From an uncultured Pseudomonadota bacterium (GTDB lineage Bacteria > Pseudomonadota > Alphaproteobacteria > RF32 > CAG-239), in the NCBI GenBank assembly GCA_949295085.1, contig CASFJS010000008.1:102855-155838 (forward strand): DNA of 52,984 bases, read 5' to 3'. Positions 41,860 to 50,638 of the stretch are shown here, piece by piece. Both the position numbers and the translations under genes were made by a program. The notes beneath the pieces are model-generated. The model saw nothing but the letters and a program-made list of their open reading frames with translations. It had not been told where the DNA came from and did no database searches. Within the stretch, counting starts at the first letter, position 1; each line of letters opens with the position of its first letter.

Positions 41860-44215
41860 ATTTTTGATATTACTTTTTTGCGGACTGTTGTGCCTGACAG
41901 TCTCGCCGTCTTATGCCGCCGATGAGACGACTCAGGGAGGCGTCGCCCGCCAGAGCGCCATAGAATTTTTGAAAAAAAATATCGCCGGTTCTGATCTGAG
42001 CGAGGCCGAAGATATCATCGGAGACGGCACGGGGAATATTGTTTCCTGCGGCCGAACCCTGTGCAATTTGAAGTTTTCAACATGCTTGCGTCGGGAAAAC
42101 GTAAAGGTATCCAGAAAAGGCACCAAAGAAAAAATCACTTACGAATATTTGTGTGTGCCGCAGGATGAGGCCGGAAATTACAGCGACTGGGAAGTCGCTC
42201 CGGAGGACCAGACAAATATCCGTAAAAAAGTTACCGTAACCCGGGACGGCAAAGAAATAAAAAACAAGGAAAAAGAATTTAAAAACAGTGACAAACGGTG
42301 CTTTACCGCGCAAACAACCGCCGACCAGGGCGCGCAACAATATTGTTTAAAACTGACCGGAGGAGAGGTAAGAGTTTACTCCGCCAATGAAAAAGGCCGG
42401 CGAAAATGTGAAGTTATTCCGGTCAATTGGCACAACAACAAAAAATGTCGTTTTTGTTCGCTTATCGGCACAATATACAAAGTTGCCGATGATATTACGG
42501 TGGTTTCCGCGCAAAAGCAGGCACAAGCTTTTGCAATCATCATCGCTTTGGGATTGGCGTTATGGGTTGCAATAAAAACGCTGATTTTTGTCAGCTCAAT
42601 GACCAAGCAGGATGCCGCCAAATACATCACGGAAATGGTTAAACAAAGCTATAAATTCATGATAGCCTTTTTCCTGCTGCTATATTATCAAAATGTCTTT
42701 ACATATATCATTAACCCGTTACTTCAGGCCGGTTTAAATTTTGGCAACCGTTTCGTGACCGTTGAATCATGGGATGATCGTTTTGACGGCAGACTGGGAA
42801 GCGCATCCGAAATAGCCTGTATTGATGACGGCCTAAAACAAGAGCTGCCGCCGGATTATCGGCGCAATTGTGACAACCAATATTATAGGGTTGATATCTA
42901 TCAGCAAATGGAGCATTTTGCCTATAATGTTAACCAGCGCTATTCATTACTGCAAACGATTGGCAGCACTTTGTTGTGTTTGGGCAGAAAATACATAGCT
43001 TTCCGGATAAACAACGACGGATATCAGCTGGGTTTGGGCATAAGCTGTGTTGTTTACGGAATTTTCTTCTGGGGCTTTGGTTTTCTGCTATGTCTGGCCT
43101 TTGTATTTTACTTGTTGGATGCGGTGGTTCAGCTGGGTGTTGTCGGGGCCTTGTTGCCGTTTTTGATTGCCAGTTGGCCGTTTAAGATAACCGAAAAATA
43201 TACCTCAACCGGTTTTAAGATGCTGTTAAACAGTATTTTCACCTTTATGATGATGGGCATCATTGTTGATATCAGCATGAAATTAGTCAGCAATTCTCTG
43301 GCAATCAATGTTAATGCGACCGATGGTTCAAGCGGACTTTTGGCCTTGGTGGAGGCGCTGGATAAAATAGATACCGAAAGATTAAAAGAAATGGTTAATG
43401 TTTTCAGTGCCGGTTTTCTGCTGTTTTTGTTTGCCAATATGTTCGGCTTTTTGTTGTTAGGCCGCGTAACGGATGCCGTTGATAAGTTTGCCAGCGGCGG
43501 AATGAAAGCTTCGGCACCGGGAATTGCCACCATGGGAACCTCAGCCGTTAAAGGCGCGGCCATGAAAGTCGCCCAACCGACGATGGAAGCGGCAGGTGAC
43601 TGGGCCAAGGAGAAAACCAAGCAGGCAACCCGCTGGGGCGTAGACAAAGCAGTTGGTTTGGCAACTTTGCGTCCGGTGCGCAGATGGGCCAATAAAAAAA
43701 TTGAGGCAAGAAGCAATAAAGCCGCCGATGGCGCAAAAGGAACCACGCAACAATCAAAAGGCGGCGCCCCGGCTCCGCAAAACAATCAAAAACCGCCCGT
43801 TATCGGCGGTGGTGCAAGAGGAACCGCGCAACAATCAAAAGGCGGCACTCAGGCTCCGCAAAACAACCAGAAACCGCCCGTTATCGGCGGTGGTGTCGGC
43901 GGAACAATGCGCCAAACCGGTGGCGGCAATCCGGCACCGCAGGGAAGTGCAAAACCGGCCAATGCGGGTGGCCACGAATCCCCGGAGCGCGCCGAACAAA
44001 CCGGTGGCGGTAATCCGGCGCCGCAGGGAAGTGCAAAACCGGCCAATGCGGGTGGCCACGAATCCCCGGAGCGCGCCGAACAAACCGGTGGCGGTAATCC
44101 GGCGCCGCAGGGAAATACAAGACCGGCCAACGACGAAAAATTTATTCGGAAAAAGCCGACAACCAAGAGCAACGGTCGGCGTCCGACTAAAAGAACACTA
44201 AAAGATATGGATTGA
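41840..44215 (+). CDS. virB6: VirB6/TrbL-like T4SS membrane protein 1
   Basis: 791 residues, AAAAGGG upstream. Signal peptide about 1-27 (SYAAD), then a Cys-rich periplasmic domain of about 170 residues, then CRFC (203-206) just before the helical core. The core has about six hydrophobic helices (about 230-560), including ALWVAIKTLIFVSSMT and FLLCLAFVFYLLDAVVQLGVVGALLPFL, the hallmark of TrbL/VirB6. The C-terminal 200 residues are soluble: an amphipathic stretch, then Gly/Pro/Gln repeats (27- and 28-residue units) and a basic end. VirB6 is the polytopic channel protein of the inner-membrane complex; long extensions are known in Rickettsiales VirB6 copies. It is the first of four in a row. Confidence 0.85.
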   Translation: MKKTATKFLILLFCGLLCLTVSPSYAADETTQGGVARQSAIEFLKKNIAGSDLSEAEDIIGDGTGNIVSCGRTLCNLKFSTCLRRENVKVSRKGTKEKITYEYLCVPQDEAGNYSDWEVAPEDQTNIRKKVTVTRDGKEIKNKEKEFKNSDKRCFTAQTTADQGAQQYCLKLTGGEVRVYSANEKGRRKCEVIPVNWHNNKKCRFCSLIGTIYKVADDITVVSAQKQAQAFAIIIALGLALWVAIKTLIFVSSMTKQDAAKYITEMVKQSYKFMIAFFLLLYYQNVFTYIINPLLQAGLNFGNRFVTVESWDDRFDGRLGSASEIACIDDGLKQELPPDYRRNCDNQYYRVDIYQQMEHFAYNVNQRYSLLQTIGSTLLCLGRKYIAFRINNDGYQLGLGISCVVYGIFFWGFGFLLCLAFVFYLLDAVVQLGVVGALLPFLIASWPFKITEKYTSTGFKMLLNSIFTFMMMGIIVDISMKLVSNSLAINVNATDGSSGLLALVEALDKIDTERLKEMVNVFSAGFLLFLFANMFGFLLLGRVTDAVDKFASGGMKASAPGIATMGTSAVKGAAMKVAQPTMEAAGDWAKEKTKQATRWGVDKAVGLATLRPVRRWANKKIEARSNKAADGAKGTTQQSKGGAPAPQNNQKPPVIGGGARGTAQQSKGGTQAPQNNQKPPVIGGGVGGTMRQTGGGNPAPQGSAKPANAGGHESPERAEQTGGGNPAPQGSAKPANAGGHESPERAEQTGGGNPAPQGNTRPANDEKFIRKKPTTKSNGRRPTKRTLKDMD
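43735..44130 (+). repeat. Two in-frame repeat types in the tail of virB6 copy 1
   Basis: Two 81-bp units (coding QQSKGG-x-APQNNQKPPVIGGG) are followed by three 84-bp units (QTGGGNPAPQGSAKPANAGG plus HESPERAE; the last unit diverges). Copies are almost identical in DNA, so the tail length is probably variable between strains. Confidence 0.85.
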
Positions 44216-44232
44216 GAACAAAGGATATTGTC

Positions 44233-45543
44233 ATGAAAAATAAGTCTAACATATCCGCATTCCTTAAAAAACTGCTGTCCGTGGTCGCGGTGGTTTTGTT
44301 GCTGAGCGCCTGTAGTGAAAATGATCCGGCCGTCGTCGGAGAGGTTGATGTTTCGGATAAGGCCTGTTTAAGTTGTGAAATATTGGAATTAATGTATAAT
44401 GCCGTCAGTAAAAATGTCATGGATCTGCATGCGGTATTTACCGGTGCGGCCATGCCGATAATGATGGTTGGTTTTTCGATTTGGCTGGCGCTGCGGCTGC
44501 TTAAATTTGTCAGTTCCGTAACCGAGACCAATGCCGGAGAGGTTTGGAACGAAATTGTCCGCAAAGCTTTTCTTTGTTTGCTCTGTGGTATGCTGGCCTC
44601 ATCGTCCGGCGCTCTGCTGATGCTGCTTAATATGATTATCTTTCCCATATACCATGCGTTTATGGAATTAGGTATTGATCTTTTGAACAATTCTATTCAG
44701 GCCTCCAAGGAGCAACCGCAAAACATCACGGTATTCGGAACACAGCTTCTTATTGAGGGGGTCAAATTCAATTGTGAGATTGATGGCGAGCTCAAAGCGA
44801 CCGAAGCCGGTTTTCCGGATTCTTTGCGCGATGCCATGAGTTGCATGATCAGGGCTTTGTCGGCCTACCTGAGTATCGGCGGCGAAATTGCAACAAAAGT
44901 CATGGGGCACAAGGGCTTTATGGGCAAAGTTCTGGGTGCGGTTTTATTTGTCTTTTTCTGGGTTGTCAAGTTGGGTTTCAGTTTTTATCTGGTGGATATG
45001 ATTTTCCAGATGGGCATTATCATTTTGTTGTTGCCGTTTTATGTCTTATCCTATGCTTTCGGGCCGACACAAAAATGGGCCAAAAAGGGCTTTAGTCATA
45101 TTCTGGCGTCCTCGGCGTTTTTGATGTGTTTTTCGGTTATTGTGGCTTTGGTTTTGATGGCGATGATCAGTTTGGTCAAAGAAAATCCGAGCATTTTCCA
45201 TCCGGATGATACGGAAGCAAACATGAAAGACGTTAGCATCGGTTTTATGTGTTTGTTGTTGATAGGCTTTTTGGTTTACGGTTCCATGGGGGTTTCGCAG
45301 CAGTTAACCTCCGCCCTTATCGGCGCCAAAGTCAGTGCCGACTTCCAAAAGAAACTCAAAGCGGCGGTTCAGGGTGTCGGCGGTGCCATCCTAAACGGTA
45401 TCGGCTCGCTGATTACCTGGGGCATGTCTTTGGCGCCGTACTCCAGTAGCAGGATTATCAGAACAATTGGCAAGGCAAACGATAAGGTTAAGGCCTATCG
45501 GGCCACGATGCATCGTCTGGCCGGACGCAAGAGTAAGGAGTAA
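44233..45543 (+). CDS. virB6: VirB6/TrbL-like T4SS membrane protein 2 (lipoprotein signal)
   Basis: 436 residues from ATG 44233, with AAAGGA 8 bases upstream; the TTG at 44212 overlapping the previous stop is not needed. The N-terminus ends in a lipobox-like LLLSACS, which would make it a lipidated polytopic protein, an unusual arrangement. CLSC (45-48) precedes the helical core, which has SIWLALRLLKFVSSVTE and SFYLVDMIFQMGIIILLLPF, matching copy 1. It is the shortest and plainest of the four copies, with only a short basic tail, and closest to classical VirB6 in length. Confidence 0.85.
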   Translation: MKNKSNISAFLKKLLSVVAVVLLLSACSENDPAVVGEVDVSDKACLSCEILELMYNAVSKNVMDLHAVFTGAAMPIMMVGFSIWLALRLLKFVSSVTETNAGEVWNEIVRKAFLCLLCGMLASSSGALLMLLNMIIFPIYHAFMELGIDLLNNSIQASKEQPQNITVFGTQLLIEGVKFNCEIDGELKATEAGFPDSLRDAMSCMIRALSAYLSIGGEIATKVMGHKGFMGKVLGAVLFVFFWVVKLGFSFYLVDMIFQMGIIILLLPFYVLSYAFGPTQKWAKKGFSHILASSAFLMCFSVIVALVLMAMISLVKENPSIFHPDDTEANMKDVSIGFMCLLLIGFLVYGSMGVSQQLTSALIGAKVSADFQKKLKAAVQGVGGAILNGIGSLITWGMSLAPYSSSRIIRTIGKANDKVKAYRATMHRLAGRKSKE

Positions 45544-45548
45544 AAGCC

Positions 45549-47624
45549 ATGTTGAAGCGGGTTGACATAAAACAAAAAACGCTGGCTTGTTTAAGCTTGT
45601 TCCTGCTTTTTGCCGGTTTAATATTTTTCTGTCCGCCGGTGGCCGTTGCGCAGACCATGGATGGCGCCACAACCATCAGCAACGAAAAAAGCCCCGAAGA
45701 ATTATTCGCCGATATTACAAGTATCACCCAAAAGCTAGAGGGGAAAATGAAAAACGATGCAGAGCGATCTAGTCTATGGATGCTCGAAGTAGCAGGCCAC
45801 GATTTAAAAGGCTCGGCAACAGGCGGTTATGAAATACTTAGCGATCATCGTCGTAAAAAAGGAAAAGGTATTAGAGAAGCTCTTGAAAATGCCGGAGAAT
45901 CCATAGATGATCTCTATAAGAAGAAATACATCACGGATGATGAGCGTATTCAGTTGCAGCGTTCGTTAGAGTCTTTGGGCACACAGGCACAAAAAAAACA
46001 AGAAGAACTTTTGCAAGAAAAAATGGATAAAAAAAGAGATCGTCTGGACAACAAATCGGACGATTTGGATGCGGAGATTGCAGAACTGGAGCGCAAATTA
46101 GCCGCACAAGAAATTACGCAAGAGGAATTTGATGCAGAATTGTCTAAAATCAGGAAAAAGCAAGAAAAGCTGGATAAAAGGCAAGGTAGTATAAACAGGA
46201 AACAAGAACGCAAAGAGGAAAAAATTGAAAAAAGAGTCTCCCAAGGAATGCAAAGCCTCAACGGCTGCCCGACAACGGCGCAATACAAGGCGCGTTATTC
46301 GGCGGGCTGCTGGTCTTGTTTAGTGATCGAGCACCTGACATCGGCGTTTTTGAATGCCGCCAACCAGGGCTTATTCATCACCCAAAATGCCGGCAGAGTA
46401 TTGCTGCTTATCGGTTCTGTTTTATGGCTGGCTTTTTGGGCTTTCAAAAATGTCTCTTCCTTTACGCAGCTGCAGCTGGGCAATTTAATGAACGACCTGC
46501 TCAAATTCGGCTTTAAGGTTATGTTGGCATACTGGTTTATCAATTACAGCACCACGGCCATCGGCCAATATTTTATCACGCCGATTATGAGTGTCGGTAC
46601 AACCATCGGCCAACAGTTTTGGGATGCCGAAACCGAAACCTATACCCAAACGGCAGAAGATATAGAAAGCACGGATTCGCTGGTAGCCGAGATTCCGGAT
46701 GATATTGAATACACCGGTCCGACCAATATTATGTCGGCTTCGGTTATGGATTCGCTTTTAGGGGCTGTTCGCGCCATCACCAACAAAACATCGGAGGTAA
46801 TGGTTTTGGGCAACATCATTATGTGCTATGCCTCGGACGGTGGCGCCTGGGATATTAAAGTTTTTGATATGACAATCATGACAATGACCAACATATTCAC
46901 CTGGGTTGAGGGGGCGGTTGTCTGGTGTCTGGGCTTTTTTCTGGTTTTGGCGCTGAGCTATTACTTTATTGATATTTCGTTCAAAATCGGCTTTGCGGTT
47001 TTGGCTTTTCCGGTTGTGATGGGGCTTTGGCCGTTTGACATGACCAAAGGCAGGCTTTATGTCATTATTTCGGTTATCGGCAAATCGGCGGCGTTGTTTG
47101 CTTTCATGGCCATTATGGTTCATTTCGGGGTAATGCTTGTAGGCGAGGCGATAGCCGTCGGCGGGCTCGATTCGTTGTACGAAAAGCTGGACACTTTGGC
47201 GCTAGGCACCGCAACGGAAGATCAGGAAGATGAGCTCCGCGAAGAAATCAACGACACATTTTCATTGTTTTCGACAACTTTTGTCGTCACATTGTTTGCG
47301 CTGCTTTATTTTTACAAGATGGTACAAAAAACCAGCTCGGATTTGGTCAACAAATTTTTCCCGGACGGTGCTTTCGGCGATTCGTCACCGATGCACTCCG
47401 CCGCCACGATGATGACATCATGGGCACAAAAGTTTACCGCAAAAGCCACGGGCCTTAATCTGGCCAAAGACATTGTTGCCAACCAAGTCGGCGTGGTAGC
47501 CAAAAAAGGTTTGCGGGCGGCCGGCGGTGCGGTCGGCGGCGCGGCCAGAAAAGGCTATCAGGGAGCCAAAAGAGCCATCGGCAAAGCCGGTCAAAACATT
47601 GGTAACAGGCTGCGCGGAAAGTAG
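45549..47624 (+). CDS. virB6: VirB6/TrbL-like T4SS membrane protein 3
   Basis: 691 residues, with AAGGAG before ATG 45549. Signal peptide about 1-35 (VAVAQ), then a periplasmic coiled coil of about 200 residues (Glu/Lys/Asp heptads, EKMDKKRDRLDNKSDDLDAE). CWSC (254-257) precedes the core helices with VLWLAFWAFKNVSSFTQ, ALSYYFIDISFKIGFAVLAFPV and a late helix TTFVVTLFALLYFYKM. The tail of about 80 residues is basic and Gly/Ala-rich. The coiled coil is unique among the four copies and could bind the other coiled-coil proteins of the locus. Confidence 0.85.
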   Translation: MLKRVDIKQKTLACLSLFLLFAGLIFFCPPVAVAQTMDGATTISNEKSPEELFADITSITQKLEGKMKNDAERSSLWMLEVAGHDLKGSATGGYEILSDHRRKKGKGIREALENAGESIDDLYKKKYITDDERIQLQRSLESLGTQAQKKQEELLQEKMDKKRDRLDNKSDDLDAEIAELERKLAAQEITQEEFDAELSKIRKKQEKLDKRQGSINRKQERKEEKIEKRVSQGMQSLNGCPTTAQYKARYSAGCWSCLVIEHLTSAFLNAANQGLFITQNAGRVLLLIGSVLWLAFWAFKNVSSFTQLQLGNLMNDLLKFGFKVMLAYWFINYSTTAIGQYFITPIMSVGTTIGQQFWDAETETYTQTAEDIESTDSLVAEIPDDIEYTGPTNIMSASVMDSLLGAVRAITNKTSEVMVLGNIIMCYASDGGAWDIKVFDMTIMTMTNIFTWVEGAVVWCLGFFLVLALSYYFIDISFKIGFAVLAFPVVMGLWPFDMTKGRLYVIISVIGKSAALFAFMAIMVHFGVMLVGEAIAVGGLDSLYEKLDTLALGTATEDQEDELREEINDTFSLFSTTFVVTLFALLYFYKMVQKTSSDLVNKFFPDGAFGDSSPMHSAATMMTSWAQKFTAKATGLNLAKDIVANQVGVVAKKGLRAAGGAVGGAARKGYQGAKRAIGKAGQNIGNRLRGK

Positions 47625-47633
47625 AGGTGTGAG

Positions 47634-50132
47634 ATGAGAGGTCTGTTTGACATCAAAAAGATTATCGGCAAAGGAGTTATTCTGGGGTTGTTGCTCCTGT
47701 TGTCAAATACGGCTTATGTCCTGTCTGCCGAAGCCAAAGACGAACCTTATCTGCCAAAGTGTTCGCTGGTTGAGGCCGGCACACAAAAGTGTATATGCGA
47801 AGAAGGAGGATGGCTGTCGAATGATCTTATCTGCGATGTCGGACAGGCTTGTGTAGTAACAACAGACACAGCAAGCCAAGCATCTGGCGGGCTCAGCTTT
47901 ACCTCCTACTCCTGTGTCGCAGTGGATGTCGCGATGGATAAGGTCGCAGGAACAAAAGAATTTTCCGGAGATTTTTGGAACTACTCAACAGAGGACATTG
48001 TCGCCGTAAACGACGATACTTTTTGCACGGATCGCAAAACCAAATGCAGCCCGTATTGCAAATACAAAGATCAAGTCAAAAACTCCTGCACACTTTGCCC
48101 GCTGTTTATTTTGGTTTTTAACACGGTTAGCCAAATCGGCGATATCGCAATCAGCACTTTTTCGCCGACGGTGGCCAAGCTGGTGGTGGTGGGGTTTGGT
48201 ATCTGGCTGGCGCTGCAGGTGCTGGCGTTTGTTTCCGCGTTTGAAACCCGCGACCTCAAGGATCTGGTATCCGCGATTGTCAATCAGGGGTTTGTCGTCA
48301 TGCTGGTGTTTTTGATTTTGCAGTCCGGCGCCGGCAATTTTTATGCCACCTTTATCAATCCGGTTTACAACAGCGGCCAGCTCGTCGCCCAGGCAATGTT
48401 TGACTCCACGCCGGCCGAAACAAAGAATTTTAGTGTTGATGAGGGGAATGATGAGGCAGAAGACTCTGATTCAACATCCGAACTCAAACCCGGCAGTTTG
48501 CCGGTCGAAATGGGCCAAAGCATTGTAACCACCATGACAATGATGGAAAACCATGTCCGCAAGTTTAAGGCTCTGGGCAGCGCCATGATGTGCCAGTCGT
48601 GGCTGGACAAAACAATTCTGGTGCCCAAGTTTATCTACCTCTTTACCGGGCTCATCCTCTGGGCGTTGACCATGGTGCTGATTATCGGTATTCCGTTTTT
48701 GATGGTCGACGCGGTGTTTCAGCTCGGGGTGGCAATGGCGCTGCTGCCGGTGGCCATCGGCGGTTTTGCCTTTAAGATGACTCGCCAATACACCAAAAAG
48801 GTTTGGGAAACATTTCTTAACTCGATGTTTGCGTTTGTGTTTATCTCGATTGTGGTTTTGCTGGTATTGGCCACCTTACAAGAGGCGGTTATGGCCGGAG
48901 TTGATGCCATCGACCTGCCCGATGGCGCCACTTTTGACGGTATGTTTGAACGCGCCGGCGCCGAAGCCGCCGTCTATTTTGACGTAATCTTGCAAAGTTT
49001 TCAGTGGGCATCGCTGCATTTTATCCGTCTGGCCTGTGTTTTGCTGCTGGCCTGGTCGGTCATGAACATGGCCAAAGAGTTTGCCGATGAGTTTGCCTCC
49101 TCCATCAGCGATACCGCCATCGGCTCGTCCATCGGTACCATGGCGGCCTCAACCGCCAAGGGTATGGCGCTTAAGGCCGCCGCGCCCACCCGCCACTTTA
49201 TCAAAAACAAAACCAAAGAGGGCATTGAAAATATTCCGGGAGCCTTTCGTCGCGCCAAAGGCCACCACAACTACAACAAATCAATCAAAAAGTTTAATGA
49301 CGTGGCCGCTCAGGATGGCAAAAAATCTTTCACCGACAAAAAAGGTGTTGTTCACACATTGGAAAACAACGTTGTCAGTGAAAAGAAAGGCAATGTAACC
49401 ACCTATCGCAGCAAGGATATGACCATCGTCCGCACCGAAAGAGTGGTCAACGGCAAAACGGTGTATGAAGACAAGGTCAGTTTCAACAACAAAAGTCTGC
49501 AGGAGCTGGTTGCCAAAGACGGTAAGTTTAATCAACAAAAGCTTAATGATATGCTCAAAGGCATGAACAACGAGCAAAAAGAGATTTTCCGCGCCGCCGC
49601 TTTTCAGGAGATCGAAAAAGAACGCTTTGCCCCGGAGGCTTATAATCTCGGCAAAGCGGGACACACGGCGCAGACGGAGGTTATCTCCGCCTCAGACAGC
49701 GAGAGAATAACCAAAACCACCGCGGCCAACGGCGAAACAATTTTGCGCAAGACCAAAGTTTTGGCCAACGGCTATCTGGAAACCACCATCACCCGTATTG
49801 ATAACAAAGGCGTGGCCAAGATAATGTCTTCGGATGGTATTCATAACAAAATGACGGAATTTAAGTTGTCCGCGGATGTTAATGTTGCGTCGTTGCACAG
49901 TGCGGAAGATGTTTTCCGGGCGCGGGAAAAAGACTCCAAAGGCAACTACAAAGCAACCCGGACACTTTATGGTTATACCAAAGAATACCGCAAAGCCATT
50001 GATCGCGGCCTGCGCTGGGAGGATATTGACCGCGGTATGTTGAGCGAAGAAGAAGCCAAGGCTTGTCATAGTTTTCACAACAGCCCGGGGCATGAGTTCC
50101 AAAAAGCAAAGATGCACATTCATTTCAAATAG
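47634..50132 (+). CDS. virB6: VirB6/TrbL-like T4SS membrane protein 4 with a long soluble C-domain
   Basis: 832 residues, AGAGGTG upstream. Signal peptide about 1-31 (LSAEA), then a Cys-rich domain with at least ten Cys (CSLVEAGTQKCICEEG, CDVGQACVV, CTDRKTKCSPYCKYK). CTLC (152-155) precedes the core with GIWLALQVLAFVSAFET and IPFLMVDAVFQLGVAMALLPVAIG. From about residue 500 a helical basic region leads to a soluble domain of about 320 residues with beta-type repeats of the form GKTVYEDKVSF, KGVVHTLENNVVSEKKGN and ANGETILRKTKVLANGYLET. It ends in a helical HSFHNSPGHEF segment. Nothing in the C-domain is recognised; by the usual topology it would lie in the cytoplasm. Confidence 0.85.
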   Translation: MRGLFDIKKIIGKGVILGLLLLLSNTAYVLSAEAKDEPYLPKCSLVEAGTQKCICEEGGWLSNDLICDVGQACVVTTDTASQASGGLSFTSYSCVAVDVAMDKVAGTKEFSGDFWNYSTEDIVAVNDDTFCTDRKTKCSPYCKYKDQVKNSCTLCPLFILVFNTVSQIGDIAISTFSPTVAKLVVVGFGIWLALQVLAFVSAFETRDLKDLVSAIVNQGFVVMLVFLILQSGAGNFYATFINPVYNSGQLVAQAMFDSTPAETKNFSVDEGNDEAEDSDSTSELKPGSLPVEMGQSIVTTMTMMENHVRKFKALGSAMMCQSWLDKTILVPKFIYLFTGLILWALTMVLIIGIPFLMVDAVFQLGVAMALLPVAIGGFAFKMTRQYTKKVWETFLNSMFAFVFISIVVLLVLATLQEAVMAGVDAIDLPDGATFDGMFERAGAEAAVYFDVILQSFQWASLHFIRLACVLLLAWSVMNMAKEFADEFASSISDTAIGSSIGTMAASTAKGMALKAAAPTRHFIKNKTKEGIENIPGAFRRAKGHHNYNKSIKKFNDVAAQDGKKSFTDKKGVVHTLENNVVSEKKGNVTTYRSKDMTIVRTERVVNGKTVYEDKVSFNNKSLQELVAKDGKFNQQKLNDMLKGMNNEQKEIFRAAAFQEIEKERFAPEAYNLGKAGHTAQTEVISASDSERITKTTAANGETILRKTKVLANGYLETTITRIDNKGVAKIMSSDGIHNKMTEFKLSADVNVASLHSAEDVFRAREKDSKGNYKATRTLYGYTKEYRKAIDRGLRWEDIDRGMLSEEEAKACHSFHNSPGHEFQKAKMHIHFK

Positions 50133-50170
50133 AGGCGTGTTTTTTACGGTCATCCATGGCGCCTTTCACA

Positions 50171-50568
50171 GTCATCCTGAGCGCAGCGAAGGATCTCCTT
50201 ATGGATTCTTCGTCGCTCCCGCTCCTCAGAATGACAAAAGGAAAACGTCATCCTGAGCACCTTTCACTGTCATCCTGAGCGTAGCGAAGGATCCTCTTAT
50301 GGATTCTTCGTCGCTCCCGCTCCTCAGAATGACCGGAAAAGAAGTACTCCTCAGAATGACAGAAAAAGAAACGCTCCTCAGAATGACCGATAGGTGCGTC
50401 ATCCATGGCGCCCTTTACAAGTCATCCTAAGCGCCTTTCACAGTCATCCTGAGCGCAGCGAAGGATCTCCTTATGGATTCTTCGTCGCTCCCGCTCCTCA
50501 GAATGACAAAAGGAAAACGTCATCCTGGGCGCCCTTTATTGTCATCCTGAGCGCAAGCGAAGGATCTC
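50171..50568. repeat. Second array of the covarying palindromic repeat
   Basis: Several copies of the ATCCT/AGGAT subtype in + orientation alternate with inverted ATTCT/AGAAT copies (GGATTCTTCGTCGCTCCCGC...CTCAGAATGAC). Adjacent copies in opposite orientation could form longer hairpins. The same family as 2512-3081; it fills the 506-base gap between the T4SS locus and the - strand lipoprotein gene. An open frame here merely crosses repeat units. Confidence 0.85.
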
Positions 50569-50591
50569 CTCCTTTTTCCAACAAACACAAC

Positions 50592-50627
50592 AAAAAACCG
50601 CTGCGCCCCCAAAAAGGCACAACGGTT
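50592..50627 (-). terminator. Rho-independent terminator of the - strand lipoprotein gene
   Basis: Twelve-pair stem (50616-50627 with 50596-50607, two G-T pairs), 8-base loop and a T run on the - strand (A at 50592-50597), 12 bases after the stop. Confidence 0.85.
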
Positions 50628-50638
50628 TCTGGTTGCAT

